Source: Enterococcus montenegrensis
GTDB lineage: Bacteria > Bacillota > Bacilli > Lactobacillales > Enterococcaceae
DNA: 64,000 nt
Assembly (NCBI RefSeq): GCF_029983095.1
Contig: NZ_CP120467.1
Coordinates: forward strand, 1,472,501 to 1,536,500
Reading direction: 5' to 3'
In this document: piece by piece, positions 9,751 to 19,592 of the stretch
Numbering within the stretch: the first letter of the stretch is position 1
Layout of the letters: every line of letters begins with the position of its first letter
The notes under the pieces: generated by a model
Seen by the model: the letters and a program-made list of their open reading frames with translations, nothing else
Told to the model about the DNA's origin: nothing
Databases searched by the model: none
Made by a program: the position numbers and the translations under genes

Positions 9751-12288
9751 TTATTTTGGTGCTACATACGTAACATTGTTAGAGCGGGCAATACTATTAG
9801 GGATAATACGGTATGAAACAGTTGTTGGCCCGACAACATTTCCTTCTGAGACCAAAATGCCATCTGGTCCAACAGCTTCAACAAAAGCCACATGACCATA
9901 CACGGAACTAGAACCAGCAACTCCAGGATGGAAACTTACGGCATAACCAACTTTTGGTGTTCCAGTTGTTTTATAGCCTAAACGAGCACCTTTTTGACCC
10001 CATTCGCCACCATTGCCCATAAAGTTGTCAACCCGGCCACCTAATTGGGTAATCCGATTGTAAACATACCACGTACATTGTCCCACTGGATAAGAACCAG
10101 AAGTATTATAGTTGCGACCATCAAAATCAGGGAAAATCATTTTATTACGATAGTAGGTTGGAATATTTTGCCGTGATTGAATGATCATTCCGGTTTTTGT
10201 TCCAACAGGTGTTTCAGGTTCATCGTACTGGGTTAAATGATAAGCTGCGATAATCGAATTTAATTTATTACTGTATTGCGTATCCGTTGCATATTTCCCC
10301 ATTAGATGGTCTGTTGCTTGGAGATAATTTCCCGCCTCAGAACGCCATGCGCCTTGATAAAAACCATCGTTTCCAGAAATACCGCCACGAATTAGTTCAA
10401 CATAGTCTGCTAATGATTCTTTGTAACTAGGATAACTTCTAAAGTTTGCCGTGATTTGATACAACTCGCCGTTTCCTTTGTCTTCCATTGTTTTCATAGC
10501 GACAGAAGAACCGCCGTGAGAACCTTTAATTCCAAACAAGTTGTAATAAGGTGCTCTTGATAACCCACTGCCACCAGAACCGCTTTCCAAAATTGCCTGA
10601 GCAATCATGACCGAAGCAAAAACATCATATTTTAACCCTAATTCTCTGGCATCATCTGCAATTGCATCGATGAAGCGTTGTGTAATCGGATTGGCTTTAA
10701 AATCAACAGTAGCTGCATAATTGTCTAATGTCTTTTCACCTTGTTGTGTCAAAACGAGATTTTCCGGCATGCTAACTGCAAAAGATGGGTTTTTTATAAC
10801 GCCATATTTTTCGCTTAATAGCGCTATATCATTTTCTTCTTTACTGTCTGCATCTGTTTTATCAGCAATTTTTACAATTCCGGCGTCATTAACTTCATAA
10901 CCTTGAATGGTGAAAATTTGGACACCTGGCAATTCTTCTTTATCTTTTATTTGTTCTGTATCTTTAGTAGCGTCACTAGTAGTTTCTTTTTTCTCTAATG
11001 CTGCTGCTTCTTTTAGTTTATTTTGTTCTTTTAAAGCCTCGTGATTTTCATCAGTGGCCATTATATATTTACCCTGACCAAGGTAAATGGCAACTTTGTT
11101 AACTTCTTTATCTTGCCAGAAAAGAAGATCACCAGGTTGCGCTTTTTCCAATGAAATTTGCTTTTTATCTTTTACCATTTCCTCATAATTTTTACCAAGA
11201 GTTATGCCAAAAATTTCGTTATAAAGGTAATTTGGTAAACTTAAATTATTAAAGGCAGACGGCGCTTTACCATCTTTTGCAAAAGGTTTATTCAGAGTCT
11301 TCAAAGCAGCTGCGATTATAGCACCTTGCTTTTTATCCTTTAAACTATTTAACAACGGCAATTCAAAACCATTTAAATTTGAATCAGTTAAACTGTCGAC
11401 AACCAAATTATCATCCAATGGTGCAGATGCTGTGCCATCTTTACTTGGACCTTGAACAGGTTGTTTGGGGGTTGTTGCATCTGTTGTGCTTGGTTTGGAT
11501 TGGTTTTGGTTTGTATTGCTTTGATTTGGTTTATTGGTCGCAGGCTTATTCGGCTGTGGCTTTGGTTTAGGATTAGGCTTTGTTTCTGGCTTAGGATCTG
11601 GTTTTGGCGTAGGCGTAGGTTTTTGCGCCTCCTCTTTGACTAACCCAGTAATTGCCTTTTGTAAATTAACCAACATGCTGCTAACTTCAGCACTAGAAGC
11701 ATCCTCATTGGTTAAGAGAGTATTGGTTAGTCCAATTTGTTTTTACAAAACCTTAAATGAAGCTGGTGTATATTCGCTAGCCTTAAAGTCCATTGCTTTT
11801 TTCAACAAAGCTTGTAAGCTTTCCTTATCGGGTTTTACTTCCAGTTGTAGACTACCTAAAAACACTTGAATCCTTTCAACCAAAGCATTAACAGTATTTT
11901 GATCAACCTCGTTTGCATTTTGCATTACCGAAGCTTCCTGAAAAAGCTCATTTATTTTATCACCCGGGAATGTAGAGGGGCGATATTGATCTTCTGTATT
12001 AATCAGATTTTGCAGCTGATTGTACATTTCTGTTAACACAGTTTTGTCCACAGCCACCGGTGTCGGTGCAGGTGTCGGGTCGTTTTCACCTTCACTAACT
12101 TCACCTGTATTTTCAGGACTATTTTTGGTTTCTGTTACCGCTGTGTCACTATTATTTTGAACTGCTTCACTTGCTTGCGTAGTTGTAACAACATTTGCGA
12201 AAGCCGGCGTTCCTTGCGAAAAAAGCACTAACACAATACTAAACATAGAAAGTGCCCTTCGCAAACGTAGACTATTCCTTTTTTTCAT
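9751..12288 (-). pseudogene. Secreted multidomain peptidoglycan hydrolase (GH73 + CHAP), interrupted by an in-frame stop
   Basis: The reading frame is continuous from the ATG at 12288 to 9751 except for one TAA at 11743-11745 (codon 182). Before it are a signal peptide (about 1-32, ending PAFA), an acidic Thr/Pro-rich segment and the start of a FIVAR-like helical domain (YTPASFKVL). After it the domain resumes (KQIGLTNTLLTNEDAS), followed by a Pro/Lys/Asn-rich linker, an NlpC/P60-like fold lacking the catalytic Cys and His, a GH73 glucosaminidase (AILESGSGGSG) and a C-terminal CHAP domain with intact GQCTWYVYNR and GHVAFVE. A single C-to-T change of CAA to TAA would explain the break. As written, only a 181-residue secreted fragment would be made. 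A downstream internal ATG at 11676 lacks a signal peptide. Confidence 0.85.
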
Positions 12289-12402
12289 CAGAGAACCCCC
12301 TTTTATTTCCTCGCTATTATATTAGCACATATTCTCATTAAATTCTAAGTCAAAACGTCTGAACAATTAATATAACAGTCGTAACTACAACTTGAATAAA
12401 AA

Positions 12403-12440
12403 GAGAAACTAGCATCCTAAAGGGTTTTTGCTAGTTTCTC
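12403..12440 (-). terminator. Terminator downstream of the GNAT gene
   Basis: GAGAAACTAGCA (12403-12414) pairs perfectly with TGCTAGTTTCTC (12429-12440). The minus-strand side is followed by TTTTTATTC. It would end the lepB-GNAT transcript about 85 bases after the GNAT stop. Confidence 0.75.
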
Positions 12441-12524
12441 AAGATTAGAGAATGATTTCAGCCAATTTTAATAAATAAATTTAATTATTTTGACGCGTCC
12501 AAATTAAAGTAAAAATAACTAACT

Positions 12525-13040
12525 TTATTGCGTTATCAACTGATATGCGTTTCGTAGACCTGACGGAATGGGAAATTCAACTTGACCGCAATAACTAAAT
12601 CCAAGCGCATTGATCGTCTTGATCATAGGAAAATTTTCTGGATACGTATCAATTCGAATATCTTTAAACCCCTTTTTTTCGGCATTATTAATTAAAGCAG
12701 CTAAAAATTTTTTGGCAATTCCTTTTTTGGCAAAATTTTTACTAACCGCTACGCGATGAATTGACACATAATCCTTACGGTCAACTGTCATCCAACGACC
12801 ACAAATAGCAGTATAAACAGGATCAATTCCTTCGACTAAACTTGCAACTGCCACGATACTGCCTTCCATTATGGCAACCCAACAGAATTTATTTGCCACA
12901 TCTTTTGTCATTTGATCTTCATCAGGTCCATAGCCATCTTGCCACTGAGGGGATCCTTGAGCTTTTAAAGAAGCTCGTCCATCTGCAATAATTTCCATAA
13001 TCACAGGTAAGTCCATAAAAGTTGCTAATCTTATTTCCAT
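12525..13040 (-). CDS. GNAT-family N-acetyltransferase
   Basis: The 171-residue protein has the GNAT fold: an N-terminal MEIRLATFMDLPVIMEI start, a central strand followed by the acetyl-CoA loop VSKNFAKKGIAKKFL (Q/R-x-x-G-x-G/A type, near 113-125), and a C-terminal ENFPMIKTINALGFSYCG segment. The substrate cannot be predicted. The gene follows lepB after 18 bases and likely shares its transcript. Confidence 0.85.
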   Translation of the reverse strand: MEIRLATFMDLPVIMEIIADGRASLKAQGSPQWQDGYGPDEDQMTKDVANKFCWVAIMEGSIVAVASLVEGIDPVYTAICGRWMTVDRKDYVSIHRVAVSKNFAKKGIAKKFLAALINNAEKKGFKDIRIDTYPENFPMIKTINALGFSYCGQVEFPIPSGLRNAYQLITQ

Positions 13041-13058
13041 ACTGCTTAAACTCCTTAG

Positions 13059-13568
13059 TTAAAATAAACGAAACGAACTAATTGGGTAAAAGCGCAAACG
13101 AAATGCGCCGATAATTTCATCACGGTGGATGGAACCAAAATTACGGCTATCTGTCGAGTGATCTCGGTTATCTCCTAAAACAAAATATTCACCCTTAGGA
13201 ATGCGATAAGTAAAATTATCCATCTCCCATACCATATCACCGGTTTTAAACCCTTCGGAAGTGGCTTTATCATTAATAAAAAGGTTATTGTTTTTGTATT
13301 CGATTTTTTCTCCTGGCAAACCAATGATCCGTTTAATGAATTTTTCCTCTTCACTAAATTGATCTGGATTATTTAATACAACGATACTAAACCGCTGCAA
13401 CTTGCCGATTTTCAAGGCAAACCCCCGATCACCATCGTAAAGCGTTGGTGCCATTGATGAGCCGTCAACAATTACTGGGGAGAAAATAAATATTCGAATG
13501 ATTATTAAAATGGCGATAAAACCACCAAAAATCGCGATATCACGAACAGATATCTTCATCTTCTTCAT
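13059..13568 (-). CDS. lepB: Signal peptidase I
   Basis: The 169-residue membrane protein has one N-terminal transmembrane segment (about 8-28) and the S26 catalytic residues: Ser in DGSSMAPTLYDGD and Lys in KRIIGLPGE. The later boxes GEYFVLGDNRDHSTDSR and GSIHRDEIIGAF complete the fold. It cleaves signal peptides on the outer face of the membrane. I chose the ATG at 13568 with AAAGG 9 bases upstream. The ATG three codons earlier overlaps that site. The short length is usual for Gram-positive enzymes. Confidence 0.94.
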   Translation of the reverse strand: MKKMKISVRDIAIFGGFIAILIIIRIFIFSPVIVDGSSMAPTLYDGDRGFALKIGKLQRFSIVVLNNPDQFSEEEKFIKRIIGLPGEKIEYKNNNLFINDKATSEGFKTGDMVWEMDNFTYRIPKGEYFVLGDNRDHSTDSRNFGSIHRDEIIGAFRLRFYPISSFRLF

Positions 13569-13841
13569 AAACAACATCCTTTAGCCGGCTCTTTTTAATG
13601 TTCTTGATAAAAATTTATAACGTAACCCGACTCTATTCCATAACTTACGCTAGGATTAGAACCTTCTTACAATAAATATATAATAACGACACCGGTATTT
13701 CAATGAATATCCATTTAAGCAAAAAGGAAGATTCTCGTAAGTAAATCACAAAATTTATGAAAAAGAAATTCAACACATTTTTTTGATTGTTTCATTTTAA
13801 TTTTTTTAAAGTGCCTACTATTGTAGTTTTCTTTTGGTAGT
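13569..13841. other. Intergenic region between lepB and pyrD, no gene seen
   Basis: This is AT-rich DNA with scattered stops in all frames. It should hold the lepB promoter, but no convincing -35/-10 pair or conserved structure stands out. Confidence 0.4.
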
Positions 13842-13877
13842 AAAAAAGATTATACCTTTTGAGGTACAATCTTTTTT
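13842..13877 (-). terminator. Terminator of pyrD
   Basis: AAAAAAGATT-TACC pairs with GGTA-AATCTTTTTT around a short loop, ending in a T run on the minus strand. It lies 6 bases after the pyrD stop codon. Confidence 0.8.
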
Positions 13878-13882
13878 GCTAA

Positions 13883-14815
13883 TTAGTCAATGACTTTTAA
13901 TTTTCCCCGAAATTCATCAATTGTTTGATAGCCTTTTAAAGTCATAATGCTAGCCAACTCTTTTGTCAAACGCTCGAAAATAGCCGGTCCTTCTTTTTGC
14001 AGTTGCGTTCCCACCTGTAGCATCGTAGCGCCACACAATAAATGCTCATAGGCATCTTGGCCTGTTAAAATACCGCCGGTTCCGATGATTTTAATTTCTG
14101 GTTTTAAACGTGTATAAAAAGCTCGCACATTGGCTAAAGCCGTTGGTTTTACGTATTGACCACCAATTCCACCGAAGCCTTCTTTGGGTTTAATGACGAC
14201 TTGATCGCTGGTTGTGTCGATATATAAGCCATTTCCAATACTATTGATAGAATTCACGTAAGCTAACGGATATTTATTTAAAATTTCTGCCATTTGATCA
14301 AAATGTGCCATATCAAAATACGGTGGCAATTTCACACCTAAGGGCTTGGTAAAAAATGTAAAAACTTGATTTAATGTTTCTTCTGTCAACTCAAAATCAT
14401 AAGCAACTTGCGGCTTGCCTGGAACATTAGGACAAGATAAATTTAATTCAGTTACCCCTGCAAAATCACTGGCTTCAATTTCTTTTAACATCGCAATATT
14501 TTCTGCCACACTCATTCCGGCAACTGAGAAAAATAGGGGGCGTTTTGTGTTTTCTTGTTGTTTCAAGGCATATTCCAAATAGTACTCAAAACCTAAATTA
14601 GGTAACCCCATCGAATTAATACTACCCAAAGGAACATCGTAATAACGCGGCTCGCTATTTCCTGCTCGCTTTTTAGGTGTTGCACTTTTCATAATATAAG
14701 CGCCTGCTGCTGAAGTACTTAGTTCGTCAAGTTCTTTTATGGTCATGCAATGAACACCTGAAGCATTCATAAAGGGATTTTCAAAATCAAAGTCCAAAAA
14801 GTTGGTGGTTAACAC
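13883..14815 (-). CDS. pyrD: Dihydroorotate dehydrogenase, class 1A (fumarate-dependent)
   Basis: The 310-residue soluble FMN enzyme oxidises dihydroorotate to orotate in pyrimidine synthesis. Visible features are the N-terminal [11 protein letters not shown], the substrate/FMN lysine segment [13 protein letters not shown], the catalytic Cys in [13 protein letters not shown], and FMN phosphate loops [10 protein letters not shown] and [13 protein letters not shown]. The catalytic Cys and short N terminus fit class 1A, which uses fumarate, rather than the PyrK-dependent class 1B. Translation starts at GTG with GAGG 8 bases upstream. It stands alone, apart from other pyr genes. Confidence 0.94.
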   Translation of the reverse strand: MLTTNFLDFDFENPFMNASGVHCMTIKELDELSTSAAGAYIMKSATPKKRAGNSEPRYYDVPLGSINSMGLPNLGFEYYLEYALKQQENTKRPLFFSVAGMSVAENIAMLKEIEASDFAGVTELNLSCPNVPGKPQVAYDFELTEETLNQVFTFFTKPLGVKLPPYFDMAHFDQMAEILNKYPLAYVNSINSIGNGLYIDTTSDQVVIKPKEGFGGIGGQYVKPTALANVRAFYTRLKPEIKIIGTGGILTGQDAYEHLLCGATMLQVGTQLQKEGPAIFERLTKELASIMTLKGYQTIDEFRGKLKVID

Positions 14816-15003
14816 AAAATCGCCTCATTTCATTTTTTGTTGGACTTAGCATAGCGGCTTTTTAGCATAAATTCAATAGTAACAATAAAACTTACGCATA
14901 ATTCTTGTTTTTTGTTCGTCTTTCTTTTTTTAGTGCACAGATGATTTACAAATACCCAAAAACAAGTTATTATTTGAACAGAATTCTAAAGGAGGTTGCA
15001 GTT

Positions 15004-15339
15004 ATGAATGAAATCCGCACCGAACAAGAAATTGAAGAAATCAAAGAACGTATTTTAACCGCATTAGAAACTGTGATTGACCCTGAATTAGGGATCGATA
15101 TTGTCAATCTTGGTTTAATATATGATATTGAATTTGAAGGCGAAACAGGAGAGGCCGTCATTAAAATGACCTTGACCACCATGGGTTGTCCTTTGGCTGA
15201 TATTTTGACCGATCAAATCCATCAAGCGCTAGCTGAAGTGCCAGAAGTTACTAAAACGGAAGTTAAACTGGTTTGGTACCCTGCTTGGACTACTGATAAA
15301 ATGAGCCGTTATGCCCGAATTGCTTTGGGTATTCGCTAA
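15004..15339 (+). CDS. MIP18/SufT-family iron-sulfur cluster assembly protein
   Basis: The 111-residue protein is a DUF59 (MIP18/PaaD-like) domain: DPELGIDIVNLGLIYDIE followed by KMTLTTMGCPLADILTDQI with the conserved Cys, and a C-terminal WYPAWTTDKMSRYARI segment. Members assist maturation of Fe-S proteins. I chose the ATG at 15004, which follows a strong AAAGGAGG. The upstream open frame lacks one. The Fe-S-rich redox island further along would be a plausible client set (inference). Confidence 0.88.
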   Translation: MNEIRTEQEIEEIKERILTALETVIDPELGIDIVNLGLIYDIEFEGETGEAVIKMTLTTMGCPLADILTDQIHQALAEVPEVTKTEVKLVWYPAWTTDKMSRYARIALGIR

Positions 15340-15355
15340 ACTTTAATAGAAATTT

Positions 15356-15400
15356 AAAGGCGTAACCTTTCCCTAAACCACAGGAAAGGTTACGCCTTTT
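15356..15400. terminator. Bidirectional terminator between SufT-like and P-type ATPase genes
   Basis: A 17-base perfect stem (AAAGGCGTAACCTTTCC with its complement) separates two convergent genes, with T runs on both sides. Confidence 0.9.
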
Positions 15401-15435
15401 ATCTTTTTATCTTCACAAAAACAATTTTCAATTTT

Positions 15436-18099
15436 TTATTTAGCCTTATTTTTTATGCGTAATAATTTATCACATTCAGTGATAGCTAATATCACGACCC
15501 CGGCTGCCACAGCGATTCCCCATTCCAAAGGCGATAAAGCGGCTGTATAAAACCAGTTTTGCATAAACGGAAGATATGTTAGTGCAATCTGCAACAAAAG
15601 CATAGTTCCGCTAATCCAAAAGGCTTTGGGATTAGTAAAGAAACTTTTTGAAAAAAGTGGCGCTTTCGTTCGAATATTAAACAAGTAAAAAATCTTGCTT
15701 AAAACAACGATATTAATCATCATCGTACTAGCCACGACCCTCGTCACACCTTGCAAAAGCAACCATTCATATGAAATCAGGCTGATAGCTGCCACTAAAA
15801 TAGAGACATATCCCATTTGAAAAATGTCATGGCGATTAAATATTCGTCCCGTTGACTGCCTTGGTTTTCGTGTCATAATATTGGCTTCTGCCGGTTCAAA
15901 AATGAAGGCAAATTGAATCGTAATCGCTGAAACCATGTTAATCCAAAGCAACTGTGTAGGCTGTAGCGGCATATCTTTTTGCAATAATATTGTAAAGGCG
16001 ATAATCAACCCTTCTGCAAAAGAAGTTGGCAACAAAAAGAGAATGCTCTTTTTGATATTGTCATAAATCCTGCGCCCCTCACGAATCGCAACTGCCATTG
16101 TGCCAAAATTATCGTCAGTTAAAATCATATCTGCTGAATCTTTGGCCACATCCGTTCCTTTTTTCCCCATTGCAACACCAATATTGGCTTTTTTTAATGC
16201 TGGCGCATCATTCACGCCATCTCCAGTCATCGCTGTCACCAAGCCATTTTTTTGGAGGGCAGCAACAATTTCCAATTTATTTTGCGGTGTCGTTCGTGCA
16301 AACACTTGATTTTCTACTACTGCTTGTTCTAGTTCTTGTGGGGACATTTGCTCTAATTGGCCTCCGGTGATAACTGAAACTTCAGGTGCCAAATTGAGCT
16401 TTTCTGCAATTGCTTTTGCTGTCAGCGGATGATCGCCTGTAATCATTTTGACACTCACCCCAGCTTGATTCATTTCCTTTAACGCAGGTATCACTGATTC
16501 TTCTGGTGGATCGATAATGCCGGCAATTCCGAGAAAATGAATGCCTTTGGTTAAAAGTTCAGGTGTAATTTGTGTAACCAAATTGCTCACAACTTGGTAT
16601 CCAACCGCAACAACTCTTTTTCCTTGCTCAGTTAAGTTGGTTACCTGATTTGTCCAATAGTCCTCAGCAAATTTTTGTTTTCCATTGGCTTTTGCCATTA
16701 AAAACAATTTATCAGGGGACCCTTTGATAAATAAAATTCGCTGCCCATCTTTTTTCTCTACTAATTTAGCAATATATCGGTAATCTGAATCAAATGGCAA
16801 CATGTCAATTTCGGTATACTCTGTTTTTTTAGGGAAGGGAAATTGCTTATAATACAATGTTAAAAAGGCACCGTCCGTTGGTTCACCATTAATTTGCCAG
16901 CCAGCTTCATTATGCAAAACAGTATCGTTGGCTTCAAATCCTGCTTCTAAAAACAACTTTAATTCTTCATCTAGTTCGACAACTTGATTATCAGCGCTAA
17001 GAATAGCACCAGTGGGGTCATACCCATCTCCTGAGACTTTTAATTGACGTTTTGAAAAAATAATATCCTTTACGGTCATTTCATTTTTGGTTAAGGTCCC
17101 CGTTTTATCGGTTGCAACCACCGCAACTGATCCTAATGTTTCGACAGCTGGAAGTGTTTTGACAATGGTATGATTTTTTTTTGCCATCTCATTTACTCCC
17201 ATGGCCAAAACAACAGATGTCGTTGCCGGCAGTCCTTCTGGAATTGAGCCCACAATCATAGTCACCACCGCCAGTGTTAGAACCGAAATTGCATAGGTTT
17301 CTAACAGAAGACTTAGGATAAATAAAAGAACCGAAACGCCGATAATTACCCAAGTAATCCCTTTTCCCAGATTATCAATTTCTTTCATTAAAGGTGTCTT
17401 TTCACTTTTTGTTTGGGCAACTTCTGTTGAAATCTTTCCAATTTCACTGTGTGCACCAGTGGCAATAACAATTCCAATACCACTGCCCGCTGTGACTGCA
17501 GTTGAGGCAAAAGCTAAGTTGTTTCTTTCTGCTAGTGGCGTAGCAGCTTCACTGATTTGGTCCGCATTTTTTTCTACCGAATCAGCCTCTCCGGTTAATG
17601 AAGACTCTTTTATACGTAAATTGTCGGTTTCGACCATTCTTAAGTCGGCAGGAACATTATCGCCAGCTTCTAAAAAGACAACATCGCCTACCACCAATTT
17701 TTCAGCTGCGATGTCTTGCCGAATGCCATCGCGATAAACTGTCGCTTCTTGCGACAACAATCCTTTGATTTTTTCTAGTGCATCTGCTGCACTTGCCTCT
17801 TGGTAGTAGCCGATTAATACATTGACAATAACAACCACAGCAATAATAATCGCATCTGAAACATGTCCCATTAACAACGTCAAAACAGCCGCAAATAATA
17901 AAATGTAAATAATCATATTGTGAAATTGTCGCAACAGTAATTTCCATTTGGGAGTTTTCTGACTCGTTAACTGGTTCAAACCATCTTTTTGCAACCTTCT
18001 TTTGGCCTCATCCTCACCAAGACCTAATGCAACTTCTCGTACACCATATTTTTTTAATAGTTCTTGTTTTTCCAACTGAAAATCTTGATATTTCTCCAT
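15436..18099 (-). CDS. P-type cation-transporting ATPase (PMR1/SERCA-like, Ca2+ or Mn2+)
   Basis: The 887-residue type II P-ATPase contains TGEAD (169-173) in the actuator domain, PEGLP (287-291) in M4, the phosphorylated aspartate in DKTGT (331-335), KGSPD in the nucleotide domain, and TGDGVNDAPAL near the hinge. About ten membrane helices are visible. Relatives export Ca2+ (pneumococcal CaxP) or Mn2+ (lactococcal YoaB). The sequence does not settle the ion. AAAGGAG precedes the ATG. A 160-base leader upstream holds a candidate leader peptide. Confidence 0.93.
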   Translation of the reverse strand: MEKYQDFQLEKQELLKKYGVREVALGLGEDEAKRRLQKDGLNQLTSQKTPKWKLLLRQFHNMIIYILLFAAVLTLLMGHVSDAIIIAVVVIVNVLIGYYQEASAADALEKIKGLLSQEATVYRDGIRQDIAAEKLVVGDVVFLEAGDNVPADLRMVETDNLRIKESSLTGEADSVEKNADQISEAATPLAERNNLAFASTAVTAGSGIGIVIATGAHSEIGKISTEVAQTKSEKTPLMKEIDNLGKGITWVIIGVSVLLFILSLLLETYAISVLTLAVVTMIVGSIPEGLPATTSVVLAMGVNEMAKKNHTIVKTLPAVETLGSVAVVATDKTGTLTKNEMTVKDIIFSKRQLKVSGDGYDPTGAILSADNQVVELDEELKLFLEAGFEANDTVLHNEAGWQINGEPTDGAFLTLYYKQFPFPKKTEYTEIDMLPFDSDYRYIAKLVEKKDGQRILFIKGSPDKLFLMAKANGKQKFAEDYWTNQVTNLTEQGKRVVAVGYQVVSNLVTQITPELLTKGIHFLGIAGIIDPPEESVIPALKEMNQAGVSVKMITGDHPLTAKAIAEKLNLAPEVSVITGGQLEQMSPQELEQAVVENQVFARTTPQNKLEIVAALQKNGLVTAMTGDGVNDAPALKKANIGVAMGKKGTDVAKDSADMILTDDNFGTMAVAIREGRRIYDNIKKSILFLLPTSFAEGLIIAFTILLQKDMPLQPTQLLWINMVSAITIQFAFIFEPAEANIMTRKPRQSTGRIFNRHDIFQMGYVSILVAAISLISYEWLLLQGVTRVVASTMMINIVVLSKIFYLFNIRTKAPLFSKSFFTNPKAFWISGTMLLLQIALTYLPFMQNWFYTAALSPLEWGIAVAAGVVILAITECDKLLRIKNKAK

Positions 18100-18176
18100 G
18101 TTTGTACTCCTTTATTTTTGAATAAACGACAAATAAGCCCCTCACAGACACAACGGTCAATGACGTGCTTTATTTT

Positions 18177-18245
18177 TTATTCAATTAAAAAGTAAGCCAA
18201 ACAAACTAAAAACTTCTGCTCTCCCTCAGGCGAGTCGTCGTCCAA
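18177..18245 (-). CDS. Candidate acidic leader peptide of the P-type ATPase (22 aa)
   Basis: A short frame starts at TTG 18245 with a strong site AAAGGGG 9 bases upstream and reads MDDDSPEGEQKFLVCLAYF..., stopping at TAA 78 bases before the ATPase ATG. An in-frame ATG at 18254 abuts the same site and would add three residues. The start is a run of Asp, Glu, Pro and Ser and the rest is hydrophobic. Acidic/proline-rich leader peptides control Mg2+-transport P-type ATPases in enterobacteria (MgtL). No such case is known to me here, so the role is inference. Confidence 0.4.
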   Translation of the reverse strand: MDDDSPEGEQKFLVCLAYFLIE

Positions 18246-18423
18246 AAATACCATCCCCTTTCATTAGCAAGTGAATAAATTTATTTTTTGCACATAAATT
18301 TATTTCCTACTTTCAAAATAGCATATGTTATAAAAAAGAAAAAGTCTTTTTTAAAAAAGTAGTAGATTTCTGTTAATTTATATTTTTCTTAAATTTCTTA
18401 AAATTATTTTAGAATAATAAAAA

Positions 18424-18506
18424 AAACGAACACTTCATTTAACTGTCACTCTCTTCTCACAAGTAAATTACTTAAAGAGAGTACGGATAGTTTGAACTGT
18501 TCGTTT
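18424..18506 (-). terminator. Long structured terminator after the YitT-family gene
   Basis: The minus-strand RNA can form an 83-base extended hairpin: AAACGAACA with TGTTCGTTT at the base, a further TTCA/TGAA step across one mismatch, an inner ACTCTCTT/AAGAGAGT stem, and an apical AAGTAA/TTACTT. Eight Ts follow on the minus strand. It lies about 50 bases after the YitT-family stop. It is longer than a usual terminator and could also be a small stable RNA. Confidence 0.65.
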
Positions 18507-18555
18507 ACTTTTTATTTCACTTTATAGCTAACAATAGCTAACATTTTTAAAGGAA

Positions 18556-19494
18556 TTATTTATGGCTTTTTTTCTTCGTCATTTTAATTTCAGGAAAGAC
18601 TCCTGTTACTTTAAACGTTCGTTGATCATCTTCACTAGCAAAACGTCCGATAATAGATTGTGTTGGTACAAAATCGACAAAAGCATTTTCATCCACTTCT
18701 AAAATTGCCTGCTCTAAATCATACAATTCATAACGGGTGACAACCATCATAATCATTTTGCCTTCCACCCCAGAATACCCTCCCATTGAAGGTAGTAACG
18801 TCATTCCACGAAAAACATGTTCTGAAATGTTCTGCCCGACTTCATTTGGTTTTGTTGTGATAATAAAAGCCGTCACTTTTTGATGACTTGTATGAATTGC
18901 ATCAACGACGTGACTCATCGCATAAATAGAAATGATCGTATATAGTGCGCTCTCCCAGTTAAAAATAAAACCAGCAATCAAAACAATAATTCCGTTTAGT
19001 AACAACATAAAATTACCGACAGTTTTCCCGGTCGTGTTGGATAAAATAAGCGAAACGATATCTAAACCACCGGTAGTAAACCCAAATTTCAAAGACAGGC
19101 CACCACCGACACCTAATAAGACTCCACCAACAATGGCATTCATCAAGATATTATTTGTCACTTCTCCTTGTGGAATGATAATGGTGAATAAAGAAACACT
19201 AATAACATTCATAAAACTCCAAAATGTTGCGGCTTTCCCCAATTTTAAAAAGCCCACGACAAAAATTGGCACATTTAATAAGAAAATAAAAATCCCAGTA
19301 TCAAAAGTGATACCTAAGTATTGTTGTCCTAATGAGACAACAATTTGTGCGACCCCGTTCATCCCTGCTGCTAAGACTTGTGCTGGGATTAAAAAGAAGT
19401 TCAGTGCCACCGCAGCGATTACGCCTGAGAGCAAAACAACTCCAATTTTTTTCATCATTTCCATTTGCAGGTGCTGCTGCCAAACTTTTGTCAC
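18556..19494 (-). CDS. YitT-family membrane protein (DUF161/DUF2179)
   Basis: The 312-residue protein has about five to six N-terminal membrane helices, with the family stretches FLIPAQVLAAGMNGVAQI and GFTTGGLDIVSLIL, and a C-terminal cytoplasmic DUF2179 domain (TAFIITTKPNEVGQNI, GYSGVEGKMIMMVV). The function of the family is not established. A GTG at 19494 lies 10 bases after AAGGAG and is the preferred start. A TTG three codons earlier is too close to the site. Confidence 0.88.
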   Translation of the reverse strand: MTKVWQQHLQMEMMKKIGVVLLSGVIAAVALNFFLIPAQVLAAGMNGVAQIVVSLGQQYLGITFDTGIFIFLLNVPIFVVGFLKLGKAATFWSFMNVISVSLFTIIIPQGEVTNNILMNAIVGGVLLGVGGGLSLKFGFTTGGLDIVSLILSNTTGKTVGNFMLLLNGIIVLIAGFIFNWESALYTIISIYAMSHVVDAIHTSHQKVTAFIITTKPNEVGQNISEHVFRGMTLLPSMGGYSGVEGKMIMMVVTRYELYDLEQAILEVDENAFVDFVPTQSIIGRFASEDDQRTFKVTGVFPEIKMTKKKSHK

Positions 19495-19592
19495 TACCTT
19501 CAAACTCCTTTTTGTGATAATTTATTTCACATCAATTTTGACAATATCATTCCATTTCTAATATAGCAGTTGTTGCTGTTAATGCAATCATT

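Noticed and set aside
18100-18270. yybP-ykoY manganese riboswitch before the P-type ATPase
   Set aside because: The leader has GGGGA and a CCTGAGG segment and the gene type fits, but I cannot lay out the conserved paired core, and the same bases are better explained by a leader reading frame. A covariance search would decide.
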